Assembly (NCBI GenBank): GCA_015680685.1
Contig: MNCI01015696.1
Location: 87,543-151,542 of the forward strand
From: Gnetum montanum
Taxonomy: Eukaryota; Streptophyta; Gnetopsida; Gnetales; Gnetaceae
Direction of reading: 5' to 3'
Length of the DNA stretch: 64,000 bases
In this document: positions 24,301 to 36,300 of the stretch, piece after piece
Layout of the letters: each line of letters begins with the position of its first letter
Numbering within the stretch: position 1 is the first letter of the stretch
The notes under the pieces: generated by a model
The model's database searches: none
Seen by the model: the letters and a program-made list of their open reading frames with translations, nothing else
What the model was told of the DNA's origin: nothing
Position numbers and translations under genes: made by a program

Positions 24301-27300
24301 CAAAGATGGCTTTAAGAAAATAAGAGACATGCAATTTGCCAAACAAGATTTAGGTGATAGTATTCTACCACAGACCATCTCATTAATTTAAAATATCTTG
24401 TTGATAGAACAAAAGTCTACACAAAAAAACATTTAATTGCTTTGTAGATTTTTCTAAGACATATGATTCAGTCATTCAAAGTAAGTTATGGAGGTGCTTG
24501 GAAAATTCAGAAGTTCCCATCTCAACTATTTGCTGTTCAAAAATTTTACAAAGAGATGCATTGAGTTTACAAATGAACAAGAAAGAGTTTTAGTTAATAG
24601 TTTTGTTGGTGTAAAACAACAATGTCCTCTTTCTCGTACTATGTGTGGGCTTTTTATTGATGAACTTGAAGTGTCGATACACAAAATACTACCTTAGTTT
24701 GCAATTACAATTGGAAATAGTCCTATTAGACTCTTACTTTATATTGATGATGTTGTCTTAATTTCAAATTCAATGAAAGATTGCAACAAATGTTTAGTAC
24801 TCTTGATGATTTTTGTTATCATTAGGAATGAAAGTTAATGTTCAGAAAACTAAAATCATGAATTGTGGCACATGTAATAAGATATACAATTTTACTATAG
24901 GAAGTGAACATGTGGACATGACCTCCTCTTACAAATATCTTGACTTAGAATGCCTCTTGCAATTATAAATGGGATAACTGAATTACTCAAAGAGTTGCAA
25001 GTGATAAGAAAGCCTTATTTGCTTTAAAAAGCAAATGTAAGAAGGAATCTTATGACATAGCATTCCAAACTTATGCATTGATTCATAACATAGGCTCAAA
25101 ATGGAAAGTAACTTTTAATACAGTGAACAAGATTTAAAGCAGGAAAAATAAAAGGAGAGCTTTATTAATAATTTTGGAAGGTCTGTAACTCAATTTTAGC
25201 CAAAAATTTTCCTCTTCCTGGGTTCCTTGATACTTGGCATGACTTGGAGGTAATCAACAAGCTACCCTATGGTTATGCTTGGTATACATGAGGCCAAAGG
25301 AGAATCAAGGCCTCTTTGTCTTGCTTCTTCGATGATCCCATGCTGTCATTCCATCCAACCATTTGCTTCTATTTTAGCCTTTACCACAACCATCCAAGGG
25401 ATATCCAACCTTTCAACCATAATTAGTTACTGATTACAAATAGTTACCCTTAATCAAGGTCCAGTACAACCATTTTCATGATTACATAGTATTCTTACAT
25501 GATACATCTTTCCACTTATTGCATAAATGGGTTAGTACATTACAAATCTATTCTAGTGTGAGATATTTAAAAGCAACTTTAACATGCTATTGTTCAACCA
25601 ACTATTCTTTATGAGTGTGAATGTGTTGGATGAGGTTATGGTCTAGCAAATAAATACCGGAAATAGATGGAAGAAATTTAGAAGCTTTTCTTGCCCAATG
25701 AATTCAAAGTGAAGAAACAAACATAATATGATATTATGCTTCTTCTAGTGGATGAATTTTTTGAGATTCATCCAAAAACATAAATTCTCAACCATTCATG
25801 CATTGAAGAGATTGCTTTGTGTTTTGCTTGGAAGCTATTTATAAAACTCAGGCTGAAATAGGTGAAATTAAAGGGCATTATTTAAATATATCCCTAAAGA
25901 ACCGGGGCTTAGGAAGTTGTGGATCATGCTGGTCGGGGACAATCTATCCTGTTTGATGAGTGGCGAGGTACCCCTACACTCAACCATACGAATACGAGCG
26001 TAGCACGCGCGATCTGGTCAAACTCCGCAGACTAAGTGCCTACACGCCTTATGGAACACTTAAGGTTAATTATTCGTTGTCTTCCCAGACTTACTTGTAG
26101 TTGTCACGGTGTATGGTTAAGTAAGTCTGAGGTATATGATTTTTTATGTCTTTTCTGTTTTATCTCCTATGTTGACAAGGTGAAGGGTGAAGAGACTAAT
26201 TAACTAACTTTAACTAACTAACTAAGTTTGAATTAACCTAACGTCAGCATCTGTTCCCACTTACCGTTCACACCCTGAACCAATGCAACCTTGGTTACCA
26301 AATGCCAATCGTTGCTGGGATCACCAAGCGTAACGCACGTGCTCGAAGTGGTCGTACTGAGGCACTTAACTAGGAGAGAAGGGTTGAGAGAGAATTAATT
26401 ACTAATAAAGCATTTAAATGATAAACAATAAATAACAGTAAATAAAATCCTATTTAGCCTATTCCATGCATTGCAAGGTTTATCCAAGAAGTTCGTCTTT
26501 ATTGCCGTACACAAACATGTGTTCAGGTACAATATTTGCTCGAATAAAGATCCGTTCACTTTGGAGTTCCTACTGCGGGCACATGGAAATTATTCTATCT
26601 CTGGAGAGATGAAACTACCAGAGTTTCGCTATGGTTTAGGCCTAGAATGAGAAACAAGGGAGAGTCGTCTCTTATTGATAGATTTGACGGCGCACTGCGA
26701 TATCGCGGCCCATGCGATATCGCGTCTCATCATTGTTGAAGGTATTTTTCACTTTATAGCCTACACATAATCTTTTTGAATTTTCATTGGATAAATACTC
26801 TAAAAAATTGATATGGAAACCTAAGATAAAGAATGGTTTCATGAAGGAGTTCTATGACTTAATCAATAGGTTATTTAAGAGCACATGCTTTATTCTGATC
26901 CTAAGTGGGTTCACAAATTAGTGAAACAAATAGTATTTCAAATATGTTGAAAAAATGTAGAAGGAAAAAAACATTTCTATTGGAATACAAGGGAAGACCT
27001 TAATTCAAAGGCAAACTATTTATTTGCTACTATTCCTCACCATTTGTGATGCACAATTAACAAAGCATGAATGGGATTCATTTGATAGTTGAAACATGTA
27101 GATTACTCAAAATTCCTCATGAAGAATGAATATGTCAACTATGTAGTACAAATAGCATTGAAGTTGAGCACCACATTTTCTTGCAATGTCTTACATTTGA
27201 GCACATTAGACATGAGTGGGGTATTACACTTGTAAATTTGTTTGATTTATTCCAAATGTTAACAAGAACACTTAGTAATTTTCTTAATGATGTTTTCAAG

Positions 27301-30300
27301 ACTCATAACATGTACATTTCTATTGCTCAGTAGATCCAAAATGTGTGTCGATGTAATAAAACTTTAGTTTCAATTTCATTAGCTGGGTATCATATGATAT
27401 ATAAAAGCAATATTGTTCTAATGATAAACTAGTGTTCATTTCCTTTAGTAACTGAAGCATTAAAGCATTAGGGATGACTATGGAGGAGAAGAGAGGGTAA
27501 AAGAAAACAAGAGACATGAAACATTATTTAATTGGAGGATAAGTTCATGGTCTTAGTGTATACGAGGTTTTGATGTAACTGAAGTAGTTGCTTATTAGCC
27601 ACTAGGTGTGGTGCTATGTTAAGGTGGTGATAGGACTTGTTGGCCTTTATGGATATCAAACTTGATTATTATTGGTGATTAACAAGTTGGCAAAATAATT
27701 TTTTATGCTCCTTCAAAAAGCTAAAACATTTGAAAAGTTGGTGGAAAAGATAACATGTTTAAAAGGAAATATTTTAGTGGTTCAATATTGCACATCATAA
27801 AAATATGCATGATGAACATAGACCACAAAATTAAACATATAGAAATATATTAACAAAGTGCATAATCAATATATAAAGTTGCAAACTACATTAGTATAGG
27901 TTTGAAAAATGATTAAGGTTTATTTGGCCACAAAATCATGATCAAACTAAGTCATAATAACATAAAACATACTACATTAATGTCTACTTGCAAAATGTTA
28001 AAGGTATAATTCCCTAGAGACTTAATGCTCATCCCACTAAGGCAGGGTCTTGGGAGGGCAGTGGATGAGTGAAAGCCTAACCTCTTTCAAGTGGCTTTGC
28101 TCGGGCTTGAAACCAAGTCTCATGACTTGAGAAAAGCACTTTACCATCCTTCAAGTGGTGGTCCCTGTTCATAATATATTAAACATAGAACAAAAAATGT
28201 AACTATGAATCAGATGCATCTGATGGTATACTCATAATATATTACAAATAGTCGAACTTTACCACACACAGTCTAGCACACAATGTTCAATGTGTATTAG
28301 GTTGAATGCCAATTATTTTTAACTTTATATGTTTCTTTTTGTAAGTTCTAATTATTGAGGTACTTTAATTTTCTTTTATTAAATTTGGATAACTTTGATC
28401 AAAATTGTGATTATAGTTTAATATTTTACAATAAAAAATTTTGATTTTAAAATTTTCTAGCTAAAATAAACTACAAATATTTTATTATTGATATTGATAT
28501 TTATTACATCTATGTAGACCCAAAAGATTTGTTAGAAAAATGAACATGTGCAAAATGCATCAATAGCAATAAATCCTGAGCACAATGGATGTGTCTAATA
28601 TTTATATAACTTGAACATGTGTTCCATATAATTCACTAGAATTAACATTATTAGGTTGAATAACTCATACAAAGATTGACTACAGATTTATCATTTTTTT
28701 GAAGAAATTTGTTTAGCAACATTTAATAATACATGTTGCTCATCTTCTACCACTTGCAGTAAACACAGTTGATATATTCTGTCTTCATGTTGCTCATTGT
28801 TTCATCTTTGTGTTTCAACTTGGAGATGGTGTGATCTCATTCTTACTCTGCTAATTAGTGCTTTCATAGATATTGGAATTGTTGCATGTAGATATTCTAT
28901 TTCAATCATGTCTACCACCTTTAATATTTTCCAAGTAAAGTTGAAGTTGTTTTTGTATTTGTGTCTCATTTTGCCATCTCTCTAAAATTTTCTTTGTAAC
29001 AAGTTTTCAAGCTTGATATGAATTTAGTATTCCATCAATATTATCAATACCCCATTTTTGTAGCCACTATCATCCTTCATGGAACCACCTTTGTTGTTGA
29101 AATTTTGGATGATCTCTCCTGAGATCTTATTGCTATTTTTATTTCTTATGTGGAATGTTAAGAGCTGATACATTGATTCAGTTTCCAATAACAACAGATT
29201 AGTTTCTAATAGAAGTATTGTATATGGAACTGAGTTTTCACCTTGAATTCATCCAACAAGGAGTGTTTTTGAAGTTTTTCAAAAATTTTCTATGATTCTT
29301 GATCAAGACTTGGGCCCTACACTATAAACCCATAAAACATTGTAGTTTGTATAATTGTTTGAAAAAGCTATTTTCAAATTGTCCAAGTCTAAATATTGTA
29401 ATTGTTACATTTGTTCATATTCCTGAAAATTGCTCAAAAAATTGTTACATTTGTTCTTCATTGTATAGACAACCTTTTATCCATTTTACTTATTATTATT
29501 TAGGAAATTTTTCATAAAAGTCACTGATTTTTTGCTACTTCTATGAAAAAGATATCTACACTACTTTTTAAACAAAAGTTGGCTAAAAAAGTCATGTGCC
29601 AATGGTGAAATCGGTGATTTTTTGCAAAAGTGAGGAAAAAATTCACTGATTCTTAAATCAGTGGTCATTATTTTAAAATATAATGTAATGAAACTTTCTT
29701 TTTAAGTTAGTATTATGCAGGATCTTGCTTTCTTCACTCTTATGATCCCACGCTCTTTAATTGGCTTCCGTGCTTTTAAAGCATAAGTACTTGTAAAGCA
29801 GTTGAAATCAGAAATCACTTTTGAGTTTCTGCCTGCTGACTTACTAAGTTATTGTAGGTACTTTAGTTTTTTCTGTTACTTAAATAGTGCGTTAAAATAT
29901 TTTTAGGCAATATATTTTCCATAAATGGCTTTTTAATTCGTGTTCCATATGCATTTGCACCTTGCTTCCAGAAAACACTATTTGTTAGCTCCCATTCTTC
30001 TGCACAATGTGAAACATTAGTTTAAGCCAACCATGCAATTCTTTTTGGATTTTGTATTTTGCATTTCATTTACGACGATTAATCCTTTTTGTGTCGAACA
30101 CATTTTGGATTGTTAAGGTTTTGGTTGTTCATGGTTTAAGAGTAAGTGGTTGTTTATGGACATTAAAGCTTTATGTTTTCTCTACATACATTGCTATTAT
30201 GAATCACGTTAAGCTATACCTGCTTAGTTTTGGAATACCCCAAAAGGAGACCCATTTGGAAAGGATTTTGTTTGATTGGATGCATTCCAAACTTTACACG

Positions 30301-33300
30301 GACTGGGATAATGCTTCTAGTTTCCATTCAATTGATTTGGAAGCTCCTTTTATTTTGTTGGTTTCATGTTAAGTTATGCATTTATGCTCAAACTGTGCTT
30401 CAGTTGTATTTTATATTGTATTTTTTTAAAAAGATATGTTGAAAATCTTGGCTGTAAATGCGTTACAATGACCTCATGTTGGAAACTAACTAGTTACTGT
30501 TTTTACAGTCATTTGATCATGGCTACTTTTTGCTTGTAAAAGCAATTCAAGAACTTAGAGAAAAGAAGGAAGGCTTAGTCACTGTAGGTATTGGCGGGCC
30601 TAGTGGTTCTGGTAAATCGAGGTATGTTGTGATTGAAAACCTTCCGTATCATTTTCTCAAGGGCTCTAACTTTGTTAATGAATCTGGTGCATAGCTTAAT
30701 GTTATATGTTTCATGTAGCCTTGCAACAAAGGTGGCATCTGTGTTTGGTGGCATTGTGATATCAATGGAGAACTATCGGAATGGAAATGATGATAGCAAT
30801 GACTTGGGATCAGTGGATTTTAACACTTTGATTCAAAATCTTGAGGTGTTTGTTTTTCCTTAAAAGCTCCATTCCTATACATTTAAAAATTATACCATCC
30901 TTTGTGCACGTTGCATGGTTTTCTTGGCGATATGTAGACAGTCACTCTGATCATATTAATTTTTAATTTTTAATCAGGATTTAATGAAAGGACTTGACAT
31001 CATGATGCCTATATTTGATTTCCAACAAAAAAAACGTGTTGGTTTCAAGACAATCAAGACAATTAATGCTGGCTTGGTAACTAATTAGAGTTTGTGCCAC
31101 AAGATAAAGTTATGCTGCAAGAGACTGTTATATGCCAGTGTATTGATAGTTATCTTCTACTTGATCCCAGGTTATAGTAGATGGAACCTATGCCTTGCAT
31201 TCAAAGCTACGCTCATTTCTTGATATTCGTGTAGCAGTAGTAATTTCTATAACCTGGAAACTCACCTTGTGGATACCTGATATTCTGGTTTGTTAGACAA
31301 TTGAGTTTACCTTTTCAACTTTTGCTTGCTTAGGTAGGAGGCTTGCATTTTAGCCTTCTTTCGAAGGTTCGCTATGATGTTGGAGAATCATATTCACTAG
31401 ATTATCTTATTGACAGCATATTTCCACTGTTTCGCAAGCATATTGAACCTGATCTTCATCATGCACAGGTATATGGAAATTTAAAATTAGATTTTTGTTG
31501 AAAGTGGAAACCATAAGTCACCTACCATCAATTATCTTATCTGTTTGTCTGGACAATGCAGATACGAATAAACAATAGCTTTGTTTCGTCATTTCGAGAA
31601 CCTTATTACAAGCTGAAATGTGAAAGACAGGTAAATTTCTTTTGAAGTCATTTTCCTATTGTTTCGGACTAGTATCAATGGTAGTCCAAAGATACATTGT
31701 GTAAATGATTATATCTACCTGCTACAAGCTTTAGAACGTTCTTTCATGTATAAATGTTAAAATTGCATTTGAGCATTAATGGGTTTACTGGTCGTTATAT
31801 GATTTTAATAGTATTCTATTATATTGAATCCATTGTTGAATGTTTTTGTTTTAAAAATTCTCTTATCTTGTGAGAAACTTTTTTCTGGGCGGGCGACGTG
31901 CTGGGATGCTAACATAACGGCCAGAACAACATCCATCGAGATCAATGTGAGTGCTACTAAAAGGATTAATCATGTCTGCACAATTTAGAAATGGCACTTC
32001 ATCCATAATCAAGTGTCAAACCCGCTGATGGGCTGTTGTTGACACATGTAAATAAGTAAAGACATATAACAGAATGAGCAGTAATAATAAATTTTCATTC
32101 AGCAGCCAAAATAAGATCTGTTACCTAATAATTAAAAATAGAGCCTATATCATTTCGGCAGCTTTCAAATGAAAATAAAATACAGAAACAATATCTAGTG
32201 GCTTCGTAAGGGAAATATTAAACCATATTGATACCGGTGCAAATATTAAGTATATCAAAAATAGTCAATAGCCCATGGTATACCAAAATGCATTACATGC
32301 CCAATACTATCATATGATACCATGTATAAAATTCAATCTAAATGCACAACTGAACTATAAAAGGTAGTAACATCCAATCTAACAGGCCCTGTGATTACAT
32401 TACTGTCTAGTTCTAATTGCATGCCATATTGAATTAGACATATATATAGAACGTAAAAGAACTAGGAAATTGTAGCTAATCTCTTCTCTGGAAATCCTCT
32501 TGACCACCAACATGACCTACAATATCTGCATATGAAAAATATGCAAGGGGGTTAGTGTGCCATTTAAGGGTAACCACGTCAATCTGTTTTTCTTCTGTAG
32601 TATCAAATTACTAGAACCTGGATATGACTCATGAGTTATTAGGACATAGAAGACCATGTGACTAACTGCAACTATTCTGGTATGAAACTTAATATTGATA
32701 AAACTAAAATTCTAGTTTGTGGTATTAGGAATAGAAATCACAATTTTTTTTGAAGATAAAAAGATTTGATATATGTGAATCTTATAAATATCTGGGAGTT
32801 TAATTTGCTAGTAATTATAGTTTGAATACCCTTATTGATCAAAGGGTTTCAAGTGGCATGCAAGCTCTATTTGTTCTAAGAAATAATTGCAGCAGGAAAT
32901 AAATTTTGGCATAGGAGATCAGAAGGAAGTTTTTTTAGTCTTGTCTAACTTGTATTATTATATGGGTGTGTTGTATGGGACCTTCTCTTTCCACACATAA
33001 TTGGAAAAAATTAGAGCATGTTCAAAAACAGTTTCTTATATGTGAATTTTAAGTGAAAATGCAAACTTTTTATGATATCTTACTTCTAGAAGCAGATTTG
33101 CTTCCTCTTGAAGTTGAAGCCCTTTGTCAATTTATTGCTTATACTTAGAAGTTAAGTCACATGGAGAAAGTCAATTGTGCTGACAAGATAATATATGCTA
33201 TACAAGAGAATGGATGGTTGCATCAAGGATAATTAGGGCTCCAATCATGGAATATGGAATATGGTAAGAAACGTCTTAAAAAATTCAAAGGTCCAGCCAT

Positions 33301-36300
33301 CTGGCCCAGGCGCTTTCCCTCCCGGCATGCTATGGATCGTAGCTGTGAGTTCCTGCCAGGAGAAGGGGGCCAACAACCGAGCGTTGTCATGTGTGCTCAG
33401 CACTTGCGGAACTGAGATCGAGATCAGCCTGGTGGGGCGTTTGGCCCAAATCCCACCCCAGTACTGCGTCAGCATCTGCGCCATGCACTAAGGGTCATCC
33501 ACGGTCTCCCCGTCTAGGCTACGGAGACACTATGGTTGACATCCCCCCTGTGACTTGGCCATGGCAAAGAAGAATCTGGTCTGCTGGTCTCCCTCCCTGA
33601 TCCAACGCACACGGGAGCGTTGCCGCTAGTATGTCTCCTCCTCCCGGTCAAGGGCCTGAAGCTGACGTAATGTGTGCTGCTCCTCTGCGTGCAAGTCCTC
33701 CCCAGCCTCCTGCCGGGCCTGAATCTAGCCAAGTTGGTCACGGAGCGTCCGCAGACCTATTCTAAAGGAGAACTTATCAGCCATAGGTAGGTCCCTGATA
33801 GCCCACTTTAATCGAAATAATGCCTTCTTAAGGAAATTCCGGGGGTCCCCTTGACCAGGTTGATAGTCCGCCCAGGTCTCCTCCACCAGTGGTCTCAACC
33901 ACGGCTTGGCTAACCAAGTCGCTTCGAAGCGAAAAGAATGCGTGGCTCTAGGCTTATCTGGCCCTAGCATACAGGTCAGCGAGCGGTGGTCCAAAGCAAC
34001 CTGCTCATGCCCGGAAACCTGGACAGAGGAATGGAGGAGGAGGTCGGCGCTGATGCAAACCCGATCAATTCGGGTGAGGACACAGTCTGGGCCTTTTCTT
34101 CGATTACTCCACGTGAAACGACAGTTCTCAATGGGCAGGTCGACCAAGGAGAAGGTTGTTAGAAAAGTTTGGAATTCAGTCGCTCTTGGTGGGGGGGGGG
34201 GGGTAGCTCCCCCGGACTTCTCCCAAGGGTGGAGGCGTTGGTTGAAGTCCCCCACCAGTATCCACGAACGGTGGTTTGGAATCAGCCTCGCCACCCGTGT
34301 CAATTCGCGTATCCGCTGCTCCCAGTTTTGTGCCCCATAAAAATTAGTCAACCAGATCCCCTGTGAGGGGAGCTGGACAGTGAGGGCCCACTGCGAAGCA
34401 TCCGTGAGAGTCATGGTGAAACGGGCCAGGATAGCAAGGCCATCGCCCGGCCTGAGCAGGGGTGCACGTGGGTGGTCCACCCTTCCCAGTGTAGGAAGTT
34501 TGACTCCATGGCTTGCAGCTTTGTCTCCTGGAGATAGACAATGTCACAATCCTCATCGCGAACAATTCTGCGCAGGGAATTTCTTTTGTAGGGGGTACCC
34601 TGTCCCTTGCAATTCCAACTTAGCAGCTTCATGGGTGATTGGGGGTGCGGCGTTGATATACCTCCCAGAGGGTCTGTTGGAGCCCCATGTCAATGTTCTG
34701 TTGGGTTTGCTTGTCCCTGGCTTTATTCTCGTTCGGCCGCCTAGGGTGGCCTTTGCCACTGCGCGTCACTTGGCTGCACCTAGGTTCCTCGGGTGCGACG
34801 GTTGGCCCCTGGGGCCTATGGAGTTTGGAGCCCCCCTGCACCACGTTCACCCAGTCACCAAGAGGGGGGAGCTCGAACTCGGTCACGGTAGTGCTTGGGT
34901 TGGTGGGTGGGGGCGACGAGNNNNNNNNNNNNNNNNNNNNNNNNNNNNNNNNNNNNNNNNNNNNNNNNNNNNNNNNNNNNNNNNNNNNNNNNNNNNNNNN
35001 NNNNNNNNNNNNNNNNNNNNNNNNNNNNNNNNNNNNNNNNNNNNNNNNNNNNNNNNNNNNNNNNNNNNNNNNNNNNNNNNNNNNNNNNNNNNNNNNNNNN
35101 NNNNNNNNNNNNNGGCAGCGTGTTGGGGCCTGGGTGCATCTGGCCCTTGTGGCCCATGGTGACCCAAGCACCCCCCTTGAAACGCTGTTTGGCTTGGGCT
35201 TTTGGCTTCGGTAGCCGCGGCCCCTGCACGCGACAGGTTGTTACCTGGTGGCCAGGTTTGCCGCAGTGTGCACACCCAGACAGGGGGTTTCCTTGGAGCG
35301 CCGGACCACGTTTGGGGGCTGCTGTCGCCTCCAGGTTCTCGAACTTCACCTCTAGTGTCTCGTTCCCCCCGGGGAGTTCCAAAACCACCTCACAAATGAG
35401 GTCCTTCTCCGTCAGTCGACGCCAAACGCAAAACTGGGCGAAGCCCATGCGCTCCATGGACTGGGTAACCCGGTCGAAGGCGATGAACTCGCCTAAAAAG
35501 CCTGCAATTTGCCGCAGGAAATCAAGGTGCCAGAGTTCCCAGGGGATCCTGGAAACTTGTATCCAGACCGGGGCTCTAGCGAACAGGTCGGCCTCCTAGT
35601 GGGCCCCGAGACACCACGGAGTCAACGCTAGGCCTCTCGCTCCATAGAACCACGGGCCCCCCAACAGGACCGAGTCCCTGGCCTGCCGTGTGGGGAAAAT
35701 GAACAACAGGAGGTCTAGAGACAAGCTACGAACCCCGACATCCCCCACCTGCCACTGTTCTTGGGCCCAACGCCTGATGAGGTCCAGCTACGGCCAGGCG
35801 CCCCGCGAGACAAAATGACCGATGAGGCTCCGCTGCATTGTGCGGACCCCTTCGGGGGAGGCTGGGTGACTCGGAGGTGCAGGGTGTTAGCGGCTCGAGA
35901 GTGGGCCTCAATGCGGCCACCGGCTAGGGCATGGTCGCTGGCCAGATGTGGTTCCCCATTGGTCAGCCGTTGTAGGTGTTCCTCCTGCGCTTGCTGGTTC
36001 TCCTGTTGTGTCGCCTGTTGGATCTTCTGCTGCTGGTTCTCCTGCTGGGTCGCCTGTTGGATCTTCTGCTGCTGGGTCGCCTGTTGGATCTTTTGCTGCT
36101 GGGTCGCCTGCTGGTTCTCCTGCTGGTTTGCCTGCTGGTTTGTCACCTGCTGGGTCGCCTGCTGGTTCGTCGCCTGTTGGTTCTGCTGCTGCTCTGTTCC
36201 TGTCATGCCTGTTTGATACTACAAGAGGACCGTCACAATGAATCTATGTTGATGTTCATGCTTAATGCAATTTTTTTATATTAATATATTTAGAGATTTT

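Larger units (their letters stand above)
14480..27330 (+). mobile_element. Old, decayed LINE (GVKQGCPLSP type) hosting nested insertions
   Basis: Pieces 14480-14836, 19992-20326, 24268-25140, about 25560-25953 and 26733-27330 read in order as one plus-strand non-LTR element. In order they carry W-F-D-E-E-C-R, then K-K-D-L-N-N-Y-R running across the LINE B insertion into I-N-N-I-C-V-K-L-L, then [27 protein letters not shown], a C-terminal W-K-K-like block, and a zinc-finger-like end near 27130-27200. Many stops are present. LINE A, LINE B and the LTR at 25954 interrupt it. About 25150-25560 is unexplained extra sequence. Confidence 0.75.
12380..30508 (+). other. Intron 1 (18.1 kb)
   Basis: GTATAT donor and TTTTTACAG acceptor, phase 0. 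It contains LINE A, LINE B with a nested LTR, a solo LTR, a decayed host LINE, a SINE and a small LINE relic. The stretch 12380-14480 and the last part, 29100-30508, hold no recognisable element. Confidence 0.85.
33266..36220 (-). mobile_element. LINE D, 5' half of J-domain LINE (3' end missing)
   Basis: Holds the 5' end, ORF1, EN and the first RT block ([10 protein letters not shown]). Homology to LINE A stops at 33266 in the RT with no A tail. It therefore lacks the rest of RT, zf-RVT and the C-terminal extension. A 193-base gap lies in ORF1. The RNA 5' end must lie close to the ORF1 ATG at 36206. Confidence 0.85.

Noticed and set aside
26700-26732. GCGATATCGC palindromes as an inverted-repeat DNA transposon end
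   Set aside because: The block ends TG...CA with a 5-bp duplication and matches other LTRs, so it is an LTR.
35761-36284. Plus-strand ORFs of Leu/Cys/Trp repeats resembling membrane segments
   Set aside because: Antisense of the Gln-rich repeat of LINE D ORF1; the repeats reflect CTG triplets.
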